Source: Cryphonectria parasitica EP155 (lineage: Eukaryota; Ascomycota; Sordariomycetes; Diaporthales; Cryphonectriaceae). Taken from it: a stretch of 64,000 bases of DNA. Shown here one piece after another: positions 12,018 to 24,080 of the stretch. Positions within the stretch are counted from its first letter, which is position 1; each line of letters opens with the position of its first letter. Position numbers and translations under genes: made by a program. The notes under the pieces are model-generated. The model saw nothing but the letters and a program-made list of their open reading frames with translations, ran no database searches and had not been told where the DNA came from. The DNA lies in the NCBI RefSeq assembly GCF_011745365.1, contig NW_024468915.1:1776653-1840652 (forward strand). The letters are read 5' to 3'.

Positions 12018-13669
12018 CCGTGCCCCAGGTTCAGGGGGTTAACATTATCCGTTGTTTGAAGGTAGGACGAATGTTTAAAGAGGAATGTAGACTCGAAAGC
12101 TTTGACTGAGGAGTGCTGAAGGGAAGAAACAAAGAGAATAATGAGAGGACTTATTCCTGTCATATTCAACCGTTTTAGCGCTCAGCTGTCTGCGCAGATG
12201 TCTGCGCCTCAACAGTCATCGTGCTTTCTCTGTATTGACAGACTTACAGATTTCCGGAGCTCTACGACCCCAGAAACCCAGAAACCCCAGAGGGCCCCCA
12301 GATCCTCCTCCACAAGACCCCAGAGCCCCAGCATGGCCAATCAGTGCCCCACTGTCCTGAGCTAAATTGAGTGCTTACAATTCGAAGTAGGGTGTGTATC
12401 TGCTGATGCGGCAGGTATCCTCAACTACCGGGGCTCATTTTACGTATCGAACTCTTGCCAATTCGATCATTCTACGTGTCAATCATCGCCTTTTCCTTGA
12501 GACCTGGACAGGTGCTGAGCACATGAGGTGCAAGCAGGCACAACACGATGGGCACTTGTTGTTAATACTGGACCGGATAGGTCAACAAGTCTTACTCTGT
12601 AGAAACAGTGTACAAGATGAGACGTGATAGAACGAAGAGTATCGCTGTATTGCAAACAAGCTATCTTGAGATACTTCTGCTTGTGCTAGAGAATACTGAG
12701 GGGTTCGTAAAATAAACAAATATGCTTAAAATATTTGCTTAACATACTGCAACAGTACCGAGTACTATGGTACATGGGCAATTGTCGGCCAGTGAGTAAT
12801 ATCCTCGCACGGAAAATAAAACTTGGCCAATGTGACGTAAACTTGGCAGAACCCCAGCTAGCCAAGGTACCAAACGGGTAGAGCCGCCGCTGCGACCCTC
12901 GCAGCCTCGTTAAGAGCTGGGGCCCTCTGTTCTGCTGGAGACCCCGATTAACAGTGGGGACATACTAGGAATACATCGATCTGTTCCTTTCTTTTTCACC
13001 AGCTCAACCCAGCATTCCCCCCAGAAGATGTATTCCAAAGAAGTGTTTCTTGCATGGGGAGTGTTTTTGACCAAATAATCAGTGAAATAGCATCCTCTGC
13101 GTGGGCACCCTGCCAGGTACAGTACCCGTGCCGATAAGTACCCCGCAGCCATCATGTCTCTCGGCAGCACCCATCTCAGCCCTACTGTAACCCGACCACT
13201 GACTGCATGCAGGGCAAGGTGATACATGCCTTGGCAGTAGCTGAACCTCCCAGCTGCTTCATAAATATTTGATATGTTCCTGCTCAGCTGAACAGATCCA
13301 AATTGTTTCTTCCACCTTACTTTGTTTTCTTTTTTCCCGCTCTTTTTTCGCCATCATTTGCGATGATCCATCTCACACCCAACATTTGCCTCTACCGTAC
13401 CCGGAGGGGGTGACCTCTGTAACACACTAACCTCTACGCTTACTTGCCACGCACATTAGTTGGATATGTAATTTTTGTTTTTCTGCATATTCGTATTTTT
13501 CTTATTACACGGTATTTAAAGTTAACATGACGTCCATATTTTCCCCGTTCCGTTCCGTCAGACTCCAGGAAAAAAGGAACGCCCCATCACCAGCCAGCTT
13601 CACCTGCCACCGCCAGTACCAACTCGCCTGCCACCCATCTCCTCCCAATATAACACCACCACCACCAAC
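12018..13669. other. 1.65-kb intergenic region, divergent promoters
   Basis: It lies between two divergent genes of unknown function. Small ORFs are present but none shows family features or splice-supported extension. An AT-rich patch near 12660-12760 and a TATA-like run around 13260-13275 were noticed. The leader upstream of 13670 is pyrimidine-rich, as in many fungal promoters. Confidence 0.55.
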
Positions 13670-14416
13670 ATGGCCGGATACTCCCTCGTCGAGGCCACCA
13701 CCACCTTGGTCAACGAACAGGCTTACATCTACATGCTCGTAAAGTCGAGCACAGGCAAGCTTGACCAAGCTTACGTTCCCATCCCCCGGGACGACCTCAA
13801 GGGCGCCGCCAAAGCCTCCATCAAGGCTTACAAGGCCAAAGTCCCCAAGGCCAAGCGCCTCTTCTACCGTTGTGTGTTGGGGAAGAAGACACAGGTGTCG
13901 ATGGTCACTTTGGCCAAGGTAACCGTGTTTCAACGCCCCTCTTGCCCTCCGTTGCTGACTGTCCCTCTGATTTTGCAACCCATCACCGGCCCCCTCATGC
14001 ATACACACCATCACCACCTCATATGCATGACAAATAACCCCCCTCCCCCTTTCCAACACTCGTTTCTTGAACCTACATCATGTCCTCATTCACTTTCTGA
14101 CCTTCTCCAGACCACCAATAGCCACATGGCCAACGGTCACGGGTACCGTCCCGTCATCAAAACTGAGACCTCGGACCCCATCATGACGGATGCGATGGAC
14201 AACCTCGACGGCCTCAACGAGGTCGATCCCGACGAGTTCTTCGAACTCTATAAGAATGCCATCGGCAGCGGGGAGGGTCCCCGCAACGCGGCTCTCCTGA
14301 TCCATCTCGCAGATGGGAATAAGGTCGCTCTCAAGGTTATTGGTGGCGCTCTCACCACTGCCGCCGGTGCCACCATCAAGTGGCTGGCAGACAACATCAT
14401 GGGCAACATGAATTAA
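13670..14416 (+). CDS. Small fungal protein of unknown function
   Basis: The start is ATG at 13670 (MAGYSLVEATTTLVNEQAY) in CCAACATGG context. The frame stays open to 14416 (248 residues), but 13919-14110 looks like an intron: AAG|GTAACC donor, CTCCAG acceptor, pyrimidine-rich and His/Pro-rich when translated. With it removed the protein is 184 residues. The intron is 192 nt, a multiple of three, and lacks stops, so both forms are translatable. The N-terminal part is rich in Lys/Ala (KGAAKASIKAYKAKVPKAK). The C-terminal part is acidic (NEVDPDEFFELYKNAIGSG) followed by an alanine-rich helix. No family is recognised. Coding appearance is good; function unknown. Confidence 0.62.
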   Translation: MAGYSLVEATTTLVNEQAYIYMLVKSSTGKLDQAYVPIPRDDLKGAAKASIKAYKAKVPKAKRLFYRCVLGKKTQVSMVTLAKVTVFQRPSCPPLLTVPLILQPITGPLMHTHHHHLICMTNNPPPPFQHSFLEPTSCPHSLSDLLQTTNSHMANGHGYRPVIKTETSDPIMTDAMDNLDGLNEVDPDEFFELYKNAIGSGEGPRNAALLIHLADGNKVALKVIGGALTTAAGATIKWLADNIMGNMN

Positions 14417-14836
14417 AAAAACAAAAGAGGAGGTTGCTAAATAACTCGATTGGCGTTCGAGATGGGTGTGCAGCGAGAGAGGGAACTCGATATCGTGATT
14501 GAGTGTTACCTGGTAGGACTGGCTGGCTTTTGGGTTAGCAAGGCTTGGCCAATTGGAAATATGGTTCAACAACCATGCAATGGATCCAAAAACACAATAG
14601 CCTTATAATAAAATTCGATCCACGCAAGCTTTAAATTGATGACAAAGGAATGCAAAAGTGGTATGTAGTAGCAATTCTTACAATGTCCGCTAGGGCCAGG
14701 GTCCATTTATGATGAAGACCAGCTCATTATGCCAACGCAGATCCTCAAGGATGCATATGTATACAGTCGCTTGCCGATTAAAACAGGGTCATCGCGTCTT
14801 TCTGTCTCGGGCCCCTCTCCCTCGAGCCGTCACCGC
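14417..14836. other. Convergent 3' flanks, no gene
   Basis: 420 bp between two convergent stop codons; AT-rich with AATAAA-like words near 14595-14615. It presumably contains only the two 3' untranslated regions. Confidence 0.6.
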
Positions 14837-17379
14837 TTACCACCACTCCCTTTCGTGCCCTTCAAACCCAAAGTTCAGCGCAACGGCAACAACCAAGGCA
14901 CTACACAAAAATGTTGGACCCCAGTAGTCGTAGAACTTGGCTGCCTTTCGAGCTCGGATAGAGCGGCTCCTGTAGATGTAAGTGCCCATCGAGTAGCATA
15001 GGCAGAGTATAGCGACAAGAGTGAAGACACCAGACACGATGAAGGAGATCCTGCTGGGCTTGCTGCCGAAGTTGAGAAGGGTGGTCGCGATGGTGCCGAT
15101 ATAGATGGAAAATTCGAGCTGCGGTTGACTAGAATCAGCATATACAGATCAAGGTGGTTGGATAGTAACTAAGGAAAAAAGAAAGCAAGCAAAACGGAGA
15201 GAGAGAAGGAGATACACACCCAACTCAAAAACGTTCTTTCAGCAGCAAAGTACACCTTCGGCTCCACGCGGACAGGAACGTAGATCTTCTTTCCCTTTGG
15301 CGCCTCGAACCTCTTATTCTGCACCTGCGTCGTGCCGTACAAAGCCAGTGTTCGCTCATGTGCGGGAATCTCACTACCTGATCTCATCGTCGCCACTGCG
15401 TGCCCTAGCTTGGAAGCGATGCCACGACCGGCAGTCTTCGCCTTGGTCGATACGAGTGTCGTAAAGTACGTCAGCCCGCCGACTCTCCTGGCCTCCTCCA
15501 GTCTGTCCTCTTCTTCTTCCTCCTCATCGGACTCGTACAGCACGTATGCATCGTCTTGATGAGCGGGGGGTAACATCCGTGTCTGGTCCTCAAGATCGAC
15601 TGCCCCATCGTTCTGCGCTTGGCGCAACCTATGAGCAACTGCTGCTCCGTGGGCGCTCGTCTCTGCCTGTGAACCATTCGATGGAGCGAGAAGGCCGTTG
15701 ATCTCGTGTCGACGTGTGGTTCTGGTGTCCTCCTCATCCGAGTCGTCCTCGTCATCGTCCTCATCCTCCGATGTGCCAGTGGTACCAGAATGAGAGCTCC
15801 GCTGGATGCCAAAACTATGGGTAACGGGCTTGCGGATGTCAACGTCCATCTGGGGCATCCAAAAGGGTAGCAGATTGATGCGGTCGGGGAACAGAACGGC
15901 GCATCCGTGGATGAACTTGGAGAACTTGGGAACAGCCTCGACGAGGTGGCTCGAGACTAGCTGTCGCACCCATTCAGGAGTCTGTTGGCCTGCTTGAGTC
16001 TGAATCTTCACCTCCAATACGGCATACGGAAATCGGCAGATGTCTTCTGGTGGCAGCTGGGAGAAGGGATAATCCACGCCGATGTCCATACGGCGCCAGT
16101 TATCACCGCTTCTCTTGCGGCCGTCGAGATTGTCTTCCCGGATCAAGGTCAAGTCTGTGTCCAGCGAGATGCGGACTCTGAGATCGCCTGGGAACTGAAA
16201 GGCAGTGCGGTGGTAAAAGCTTCGGCATACCGGCTCGTACCCCTTCTTGAGAACCTCCCACTGGATCTCCTGGGCCAATTTCTCGGCCTTGTCGTAGTCT
16301 GCCTTTGGCTTCTTGCCAGTCTTTCTTTGCTTGTCGATGATGGCAGCGGGGAGCATCTCACCCTTCATGTAGGAGTTCACATGCTTCTCCCTGATGTCGA
16401 ATCGTTCCTTGACGGACTTCTCCCCTGTCCAGTCCTCTCGATGCGTTTTTCTCTCCACAAAAATCTTGTCGGTCTCCATGCTGCCATACCACCGCAGGCG
16501 GATCGCTTCCGCTCCTTCGGTCTTCTTGAGCCGGCCCTCATACAAGTCCCAAACGTCGGGGTTGTCGTAGTAGATGGAGGTAATAGCCGTGTCATCCGTC
16601 TCGAACTCCTTCGCCGCATTGAAGACCAAGACTGGCAGGTGCTTCAGGATGATGAGCTTCAACTCGGTGACATTGTCCGGATGCACCCAGTACTTTGTCG
16701 TATTACGGATGAAGTTACCCTGGCTACCGCCGGAGGCACTGTCACCTTTCACTGGATTGCCCCTGGTGCGAACGATGTTGTAGAGGTCGGACAGCTTCAC
16801 CAGCAACTCCTCGTGGTTGTCCTTGAAGAACGGCTTCGCCTTCATGCGCGCCTCGAAGACAGGCCGGATGTGCCACCCAGTCATCTTGTCGTGCTTCTTC
16901 ATAATCTTGTAGAAGCCGGTGTAATTCAGCTGGACAAACTTGGCCAGGTCGTTGACGTCGGCGATAATGTCGCTGAGGTCCTCCTCCAGGACTAGGAACT
17001 CCTCCTCGGACGGGCCATCCCTGTCAGGCTGCCGCTCGTTCAGTCTGGCGACAATATCGTTGACATCGCGCTCGCTGGTTTGGAGACGGCGTGTGATCTC
17101 GATGGTCTTGAGCTGCTGTTTTTGGTAGACCTTTTCGAGTTCCGATTCAAGGCGGTACACGAAACGGCTCTCGTCATCCTCTGTCCATTCTCGTTTCGAG
17201 CTGGCCTTCGCCTGCGAGCGCGATGCAGAGGCGCCATCGGTGGTGGTTCCGACCTGTCCTTTGGACGAGACGATGGGGCCAGAAGCCTTTTTAAGGTCGA
17301 CCTTCAGCCCTTCATAGTCTATATAGTACCATTGATACTCTTTGATGGCAGAAGAGCGCAGCTGCTCGCCGAACTTCAT
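14837..17379 (-). CDS. VTC4: Vacuolar transporter chaperone 4, polyphosphate polymerase
   Basis: Catalytic subunit of the VTC complex, which makes polyphosphate from ATP and moves it into the vacuole. Exons (minus) are 17379-15220 and 15118-14837; about 813 residues. The N terminus [20 protein letters not shown] is an SPX domain (inositol-pyrophosphate sensor). The central triphosphate-tunnel domain shows [29 protein letters not shown] and [17 protein letters not shown]. The C terminus starts at [17 protein letters not shown] with three membrane segments ([47 protein letters not shown]). A linker of about 170 residues carries two acidic runs ([14 protein letters not shown] and [10 protein letters not shown]). 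The intron is 101 nt with a GTGTGT donor. It is divergent from RMT2. The presence of both the tunnel domain and the long linker points to Vtc4 rather than Vtc2/3. Confidence 0.93.
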
Positions 17380-18223
17380 GACGGCTACGACTGCCGGAGC
17401 AGTGCGCGAATACGGCCTTGACTGGTTTGGACTGCTGGGAGGAGGTATGAGATGCCTAGCCTTATGCCAGTGCTGAGATCTTCAGCCAGTTGATCAGCAT
17501 TGAAATCTAACTTCATCGTTATGAGATATGTGAATGTGAGTGAGTGGGAAGAACATTATCAGACCAAGGCAATGCCGATAGGCTGCATTCAGGAGAGAAA
17601 AGGCCAAGTGAGGTGAGACAAAGAGTGCTTACCAGAGGAAGGATAAGCTGACAGCTTTGAGACCATACAGATACGCAGATACGGGAACAACAGTAACAAG
17701 AGAAAAGACAAGACTCTGGAGTATGTTCTGCGATAGTAAATTGTGTCACGGGCTTGCAATTAAGAAAAGATGGCAGCCGACAGAAACATCATGATGAACG
17801 AGCCTGCTCTGTTACGATATCTTAGTGACTCCACCCCGCTACGACATAGAAGCAACGCTAGCATAATACAGTACTCTGTACCGCAGTAGCCCCTGCCTTC
17901 TTGGCCTTCTGTTCCCCACCTGAACATCCCACGTTGTCTCAATGGATGCTTGTAATTGGCCAATTGGTCAAGCTGCCAGCGGCCATGCATCCCAGAAGCT
18001 TTGCAGTACAGTACATTCATTTTGGACCTTCCCAGCGGCAGGCAACTAATTTTTGGAGGGGCATTCGGGCATCACTTTTCCTTGTCGCGTGCCACGCTCT
18101 AAGGTCTGAGATACAAGAGCTCCTAGGCCGTGCTACTTGGCCTCAAGAATCATCCAGACAATCTCCTTTCATGACAATTGGTGGAAAAGGGGAAAAAGGA
18201 AACCTTGAGACCCACTCTACACC
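17380..18223. promoter_or_regulatory. Divergent VTC4 / RMT2 promoter region
   Basis: 844 bp without a credible gene. I looked for CACGTG (PHO-type) boxes near VTC4 and found none; a weaker CACGTT lies near 17931. No other element stands out. Confidence 0.5.
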
Positions 18224-19732
18224 ATGCCCTCCTCCTCTCAACCCATCGACGACTCCCAAGCCGCGCGCATAACCTCCTCCTGCCCTCCTTCCACCTCGGA
18301 GATCCTCCAAGCAGCATGGGACCACGATGTCGCCGCAGTTAGTAAGCTCCTCGACAAACCAGGCAAGGCGAGCGTCCAGGACCCCACGACGGGCGAGACC
18401 CCACTGCACGCCGCGATCCGGTCGTGCGGTCCTGCCACGAGCACACCTTCGGACGAGGCTGCCCTCGAGCAGGCTAAGGCCACCGTCAGTGAGCTGCTCC
18501 TCTGGGGCGGTATCTGGAACGATGTGGACGACCACAACGAGACACCCGGTTGCGTCGCATACCGTCTAGGGCAGACGGCTTTGTATACACTCTGCGTTGA
18601 GGCCGGAATGCGCGCCGAGATGCTGTTTGGCCTGCTCGACGGGTACCAGGAGCTCAGCTCCGGCTCTGAGGCCGACGACGAGGACATGGCCGAGGACGAG
18701 GAGCCCGCGCATGTCGAGGTCGATACAGCCGGCATGAACCCCGAGCTCGAAGATGGCGAGGATGCTCCGGACCTGGTGGCTGCGAACCAGCTCGCTGCGG
18801 ACTTCGCACAGGCAGAAGAGGAGATGGATGTCCAAGAGGAGGTAGCAGAGCCGGCAGAACCGACGTTCAGTCCGCCAGAGAACGGCACCGAGAGCGAGGT
18901 CAAGAGCGAGAAGTATCTGCGGTCGAAACTCACGTACTCCGATGGAAAGCTTGTGGACGACGACGGCAATGGCGTGATGATGGCCTGGGAGACGGACATT
19001 ATGCGGCGGAGCGTGGATGCGCTGATTCCCGAGCACGCACCCGGGAAGAGGATTCTGAATATTGGCTTCGGAATGGGGATTATCGACAGCATGTTCGCTG
19101 ACACGAAGCCCGCAAGACACCACATTATCGAAGCGCACGAGGAGGTCCTGGCACATCTTGACGAGCCAGAGTCGACATTCGGGGCAAATTGGGAGGCCAG
19201 CGGACCTGAGGAGGGCGCGTACAAGGTTCATAAGGGACGCTGGCAGGACATTGTGCCCGTATTATTGGAGCGGGGCGAGATTTACGACGCCGTGTATTTT
19301 GATACCTTTGGCGAAGCTTATAGTCAGCTGAGGAAGTTCTTTACTGAGTATGTCCCCGGCTTGCTGGAAGCAGATGGCGTGTTTGGTTTTTTCAATGGTT
19401 TGGGCGCGGATAGGAGAATATGCTACGACGTCTATACGAAGGTCGTTGAGTTGCATCTCACGGATGCAGGTATGGACGTCGATTGGCAAGAGATTGATGT
19501 GGACCTCCAAGGGCTGGAGGAGGCCGGGAAGGGCGAGTGGGAGGGCGTCAAGAGAAGGTATTGGACACTGGACAGTAAGTCATCATCCACGCAACCCACC
19601 CCCCCCCCCCCTAAAGATTCTTTGTCTTCATTTTCCTTTCTGGTATTGCTTTTCTGGTCTTCCTATCAACAAAGTCTTAACACAACTCTATCTCAAGAAT
19701 ACCGCCTGCCAATCTGCACCTTCTTGGGCTGA
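18224..19732 (+). CDS. RMT2: Protein arginine N-methyltransferase 2 (Rmt2-type)
   Basis: Fungal type IV methyltransferase that methylates the delta-nitrogen of arginine, in yeast on ribosomal protein Rpl12. Exons are 18224-19574 and 19698-19732; about 461 residues. The N terminus has ankyrin-like sequence (GETPLHAAIRSC). An acidic linker of about 90 residues follows, then the SAM-binding fold: MMAWETDIM, motif I ILNIGFGMGIIDSMF, the AHEEVLAHL post-I strand, and YDAVYFDTFGEAYSQLRKFF. The last exon adds only 11 codons (spliced KYRLPICTFLG), matching the Rmt2 C terminus YxLPxC. The intron starts GTAAGT and contains a C-run at 19601-19612 that could cause sequencing slippage but lies outside the exons. 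It is convergent with hexokinase. Confidence 0.93.
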   Translation: MPSSSQPIDDSQAARITSSCPPSTSEILQAAWDHDVAAVSKLLDKPGKASVQDPTTGETPLHAAIRSCGPATSTPSDEAALEQAKATVSELLLWGGIWNDVDDHNETPGCVAYRLGQTALYTLCVEAGMRAEMLFGLLDGYQELSSGSEADDEDMAEDEEPAHVEVDTAGMNPELEDGEDAPDLVAANQLAADFAQAEEEMDVQEEVAEPAEPTFSPPENGTESEVKSEKYLRSKLTYSDGKLVDDDGNGVMMAWETDIMRRSVDALIPEHAPGKRILNIGFGMGIIDSMFADTKPARHHIIEAHEEVLAHLDEPESTFGANWEASGPEEGAYKVHKGRWQDIVPVLLERGEIYDAVYFDTFGEAYSQLRKFFTEYVPGLLEADGVFGFFNGLGADRRICYDVYTKVVELHLTDAGMDVDWQEIDVDLQGLEEAGKGEWEGVKRRYWTLDSKSSSTQPTPPPPKDSLSSFSFLVLLFWSSYQQSLNTTLSQEYRLPICTFLG

Positions 19733-19964
19733 AAAAAGATTTTGGTAACCCGGCTTTACACTGTCCCAACCCCTTTGACACTCGTGGCCTGTTGCTTCTG
19801 CAGACACGACATCACTGAAAAGTCGAACATGAGGCTGTCTCCAAGACTAGTGTATTCAGATATCAACATGGTTTGTATACCAGGAAATAAAGAGGACATG
19901 CAAAAAGGCGCAGGCCAGATTTAACCAGCAAAGACACGCCAGGCAGTCGACTTAGCGATTCCGT

Positions 19965-22718
19965 CTACGCAAAATTCTCTGGATGCAAGATACCCGCCAT
20001 ATTGCCCTGCTTGACACGCTTCAGCGTGAGTGCCGCGATGAGTGCGGCGCCAACACCGGAACCGTCCTCGGCGGCCAGGATCTCGACGGGGTCCTCATCG
20101 CGACGATTGGTCTTAGGAGCCCAGTCCAGAATCTCGCGGAGGGCCTGGGCGCCGCGCTTCTTGAAGTGGGGGTACTTGTTGAAGACGGAGCCGTCGGCGC
20201 CGACGTGGGCACTCTCGTAGTTCTTCTTCTTGCAGATAGCGGCGACACCACAAGCGGAGAGGCGAGCAGCCCGAGTCCCGATGAGCTCAGCTGTTCTGCG
20301 GATGAGCTCGAGCTCGGACGGGTTGGGCTTGAGATCGAGCTTGTCCAGGAAAAGGTCGAATGTCTCCTGAAGGTTCTCAAAGGGGTCACTAGAGACACAA
20401 TACGTCAGCCATCTGCCGTGGAGCAGGGGTGGTGGTATCATTAGAAGAAAATGAAACGCAAAAGCTCTCAGTTTCAAAACCAGATACATGAGTGGGAATT
20501 AGTTGAGGAGATGAAAAACACGAGACAATAGACCGAATTACATCGGAACCCGAAGACTCATTGCTTATGAAAAGCTCGGAATAATTGCAAGATTCCAAGA
20601 CAAAAGAAAAACGCCTCTTGGCGTGGCAGGCGTACTCTTCAATGGCAGATAGGAAAGACGAATCCAGACTGTAGGGCTTGTGCAGCTTCGAGATGTCCTG
20701 GCCGGCAAAGATACCGGACTCATGGTTGTCATGAAGGTCGACCATGATCAGACGGAAGATCTCGCCCAGATACAGACCAGCGATCATCTTCTCGAAGGCT
20801 TGCTGCCCGGGACGGGGAGAATCCTTGTCGATTATGATATCGTACTTGGTCCGAGGCAGAACCTTGTGCTCGTTGTCAAAGGCACCCCACTCGCAGTTGA
20901 TGGCCATGGGTGTGTCAGGAGGCAGGTTCATATGGGCAAGCTTGGGGATAGAGCCGAGATCTTCCATATAGGCAGCATTGCAACCGGTACCGAAGATGCA
21001 GCCAATCTTCATCTTAGTATCAGTGTAGGCAGAGGCGATCAGAGTACCGGTGGTGTCGTTGATTAGTGCGGAGAGCTTGATAGGAACTCCCTGTCGAACA
21101 AGTTAGCATCTATAACGTGGCATGATGGGTCTATACACCTACTCGGGCAGCCAGGGCAGCCTCAAACATGGGGACAACGTTCTTGCCCTCAACCCCATCA
21201 ATGTCGAAGCCCTTGGTCCACCGCTGCAAGATACCCTCATCGATGTAGTTCTGAGTTGCAGGGTAGGAGAAGGTGAAGCCCAAGGGAAGCGCCTCCAGGT
21301 TGGTTGTGCCGTGGTGAGTCTCGATGAACTGGGACAGGCAGTCGGCAATGTATTCCCAAAGCTCCTCGGAGGAACCAGTCTTGAGCTCCTCGGGCATGCG
21401 GTATTTGGACTGGATGATGTCGAATTCCGACTTGGCCTCTGTCAAAGTGATCTCGCACACACGCAAGTTGGTGCCGCCCATATCCAGAGCCAGGAACGTG
21501 CCAGTTTCGTATCCATCGGGAAATGACATGACCCAGGTGGGGTTCATGGGCTTATCCTCAACGTTAGTTTACTGTTCCAATGCTCAGGGATGTAGGGAGA
21601 GAAATGTGGCGACCAAAACTTACAATACTGCCACCCTCGACGCTCAGACCTGCATTCGCTGGTCAGTGTGTGCTGAGCATTTCATGGATGTCCATATGGC
21701 CAGGAACATACCCTTGTCCAGTTCTTTGACGAAGTGGTCAGTGATTTCCTTCAGCTTTGCCGTGGGGACAGTCAGCATCTCTTCCAGAGCCTTGATCTCC
21801 GCCAACAGGCTCTTGGGAATCTCAGCAAAAGAGCCTAGATTATCATTTGTCATATTAGCAAGATTGTGGAACCAAATGTACAAAGGCTCAGAACTGGCGG
21901 TCGCAAGGTCCAAGGCAAAGGCTGACACGCACTGTGACTCCTTGCTAAATAGTGCTTGTGGTGGTGATATGAATGACCTTGGAGTGTCTTCGGAGGAATA
22001 GCCTTGTCATGTGGGTAGATGCAAGGCATGTGACTGCCAAGTGCCATCTTGTTGTTGACAAGAGAGTGAGAAGAGAGAGGAAGGACCTGGGATGACCAGT
22101 ATAGAGGGGACAGATAGAGAAAGGGGAATGGGGGTTCCAGTCTCAGATGAAGGGCTGAATAGGAGGTATAGGTTGCGGGGGTGGGTTGGTTAAACCAGAG
22201 GTGGTTGTCTGTGATTAAGACAGCCTGTTGAATTGTAGGTTGAGGACCAAGATTCAAGGCTGCAAATCCGACTTTACAGGTGGATGGAAGTATGAGGACA
22301 GTGTTGTAGGGAAAATTGTGATATGATGATAATGACTTTTGTCTCTCTTAGGTCTATAGGTATCTGAGGTGGAGTGTGGATGATGATGATATAGAGGTGT
22401 TTTGCGGAATAGCCGCCATCTTGAGGTGTATCTCAGGGCTGTCCAGAGCTAGGTGAGATGCCCGGGTTGGAAGGAGGAGGGAGTGCAAGAGCTGTCAACC
22501 ACTGGGCTTGACTTGTTCTTGCTTGCTGTGACACCAGAGATCCTGCTAGCTGCTGGTGGACTAAAGAATAGCTCGTGCAAGCATCCATACACCATAGAGA
22601 AAACAGAAGAAGAAACAGCAAGAAGATGATGATGAGAGCGGATAGCAGCTGAGTAGGAAGAGCGCAACTTGCCTGTTCCCTTGCGGGAGGGTGGCTTCTT
22701 TGGACCCAAGCCGACCAT
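19965..22718 (-). CDS. Hexokinase
   Basis: Cytosolic kinase that phosphorylates glucose and other hexoses at the first step of glycolysis. Exons (minus) are 22718-22673, 21834-21712, 21649-21624, 21550-21143, 21090-20636 and 20388-19965; 493 residues, normal for fungi. The N terminus MVGLGPKKPPSRKG is the conserved fungal hexokinase opening. Motifs: FLALDMGGTNLRVCEI (phosphate-1), LPLGFTFSYPATQ (sugar binding), INDTTGTLIASAY (catalytic Asp), IFGTGCNAAYME and EWGAFDN, ending GSGVGAALIAAL. The first intron is 838 nt and begins GCAAGT, a GC-AG intron; no GT site nearby keeps the frame. Exon 3 is only 26 nt (LSVEGGSI). Identification is firm; whether it is the main hexokinase or a glucokinase-like paralogue was not separated beyond the N-terminal match. 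Confidence 0.92.
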
Positions 22719-24080
22719 CTTGACTGTTTGTTTGAAGTGGGATGAGGAGTTGAATCAACAGTAGAGCAGAGAATTGGACGAAGACCTAATGCTGCCTGTG
22801 GGTGTTAGATCTTTGACTGCGAAGACAATCAGGGAGGTTGTGGTTGAAGATAGATAGTGCTGAGGGTCAGGTCGATGACAGTTGGGAAGATGAGAAGATG
22901 AGCTCAGTGAACCAAGCCAAGACTCAGCAGCGGCGATCAAAGTGGGTCCTCAAAGGCCAAGCTAACCTTGCTTTAAGGTTCAACAGAAGACTGATTCACA
23001 AGACACGACACTGACAAACGATATCCATGGAAATTAAGTTGATGGGAGAAAAACAATCGACCCTTGAGTTGAGGATATGAATTGCCCCAACCAGCCACAG
23101 GGTTTTCAGGCTGCTCTGTTTTTGTTGAAGTCCCGGGATACTTTCCCAGGCCAGGGTGAGCGTGGCCCTCCGAACTGCCTGTGGCGCCTCGGTCCCAGCC
23201 CAACGGTACGCAGCTCCGGTAAGACTTTGCAGTAGAGTCGTCTTTCACTTCCTTTCAGCCAGTTTTTGCATACTATAGACAACAAATCAAAGTGTTGCCT
23301 TCAAACTAAGTAAGCATTGTGGCTTTAAGAGCAGGCATGCCCTCTTGGAGAAACATCTTTGATGCTTTATAATGCCTAACACTGCTGTTAAGCTCATAGA
23401 ACATGAAATGTACAGGGTAAATGCAGACTGCGCACTCCTTTGTCGTGTGCATTCCATAGACCTTGAACCGAAGTAGCTTGTGTAAAGCCTAAGTAAAAGC
23501 ACACGACATATGGCGTGACAACTTTTGGAAAACATCACCAAATGTCAGGTGGTGGTCAGGCAGTCTGCATTTCAGCATGCTGGCAGAACCTAGGCAGTGA
23601 GCTCGGCTACCCCGCCATGCCGCTGCAAATGCTCGCTCGATTTGAATTGACCTGAATCAAGAGGGAACCCCACCATGACACCACCCCTTGCTCTGATTTT
23701 TCGGGCCATGTCATCTGTGGCTGTGGTGGCGCTTCAGCCACACCCCTGTGGCCCCTAGATCTTCCAAAAAGATACGTACCTATCGAAGGGACTCAACGCG
23801 GCCTAGCTCCCGTCTTGGCAAAGGGTCAACGTAATCTTTCTGGGGAGCTACCACAGTATCATAATAGCGAGCTGTCCTTTGCCATCCTTGCTGTCACAGG
23901 TGAAGGACGAACTTCTGAGAAAAGCAAGGTGGTGACTTTGGATTTCTCAACAACAGACGACCAATGTCCAATTGATTTCGTCGCTTTCGATTTCTTTCCC
24001 TCTTTCTCCTCTTTGTACTGTCCTGTTTCTTCTTTCGGGCTGCGCGATCATACAAGCGCACCCTCTACTCCTCTGCCAAG
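22719..24080. promoter_or_regulatory. Divergent hexokinase / OST1 promoter region
   Basis: 1.36 kb with no coding sequence I can support. The OST1 side (23950-24080) is pyrimidine-rich and probably the transcribed leader. Confidence 0.5.

Noticed and set aside
15985..16995. 336-codon open frame on the + strand
   Set aside because: It is antisense to the VTC4 tunnel domain; GC-rich codon use on the other strand explains it.
18238..19224. 328-codon open frame on the minus strand
   Set aside because: It is antisense to RMT2, Ser-rich because it mirrors acidic codons, with no family features.
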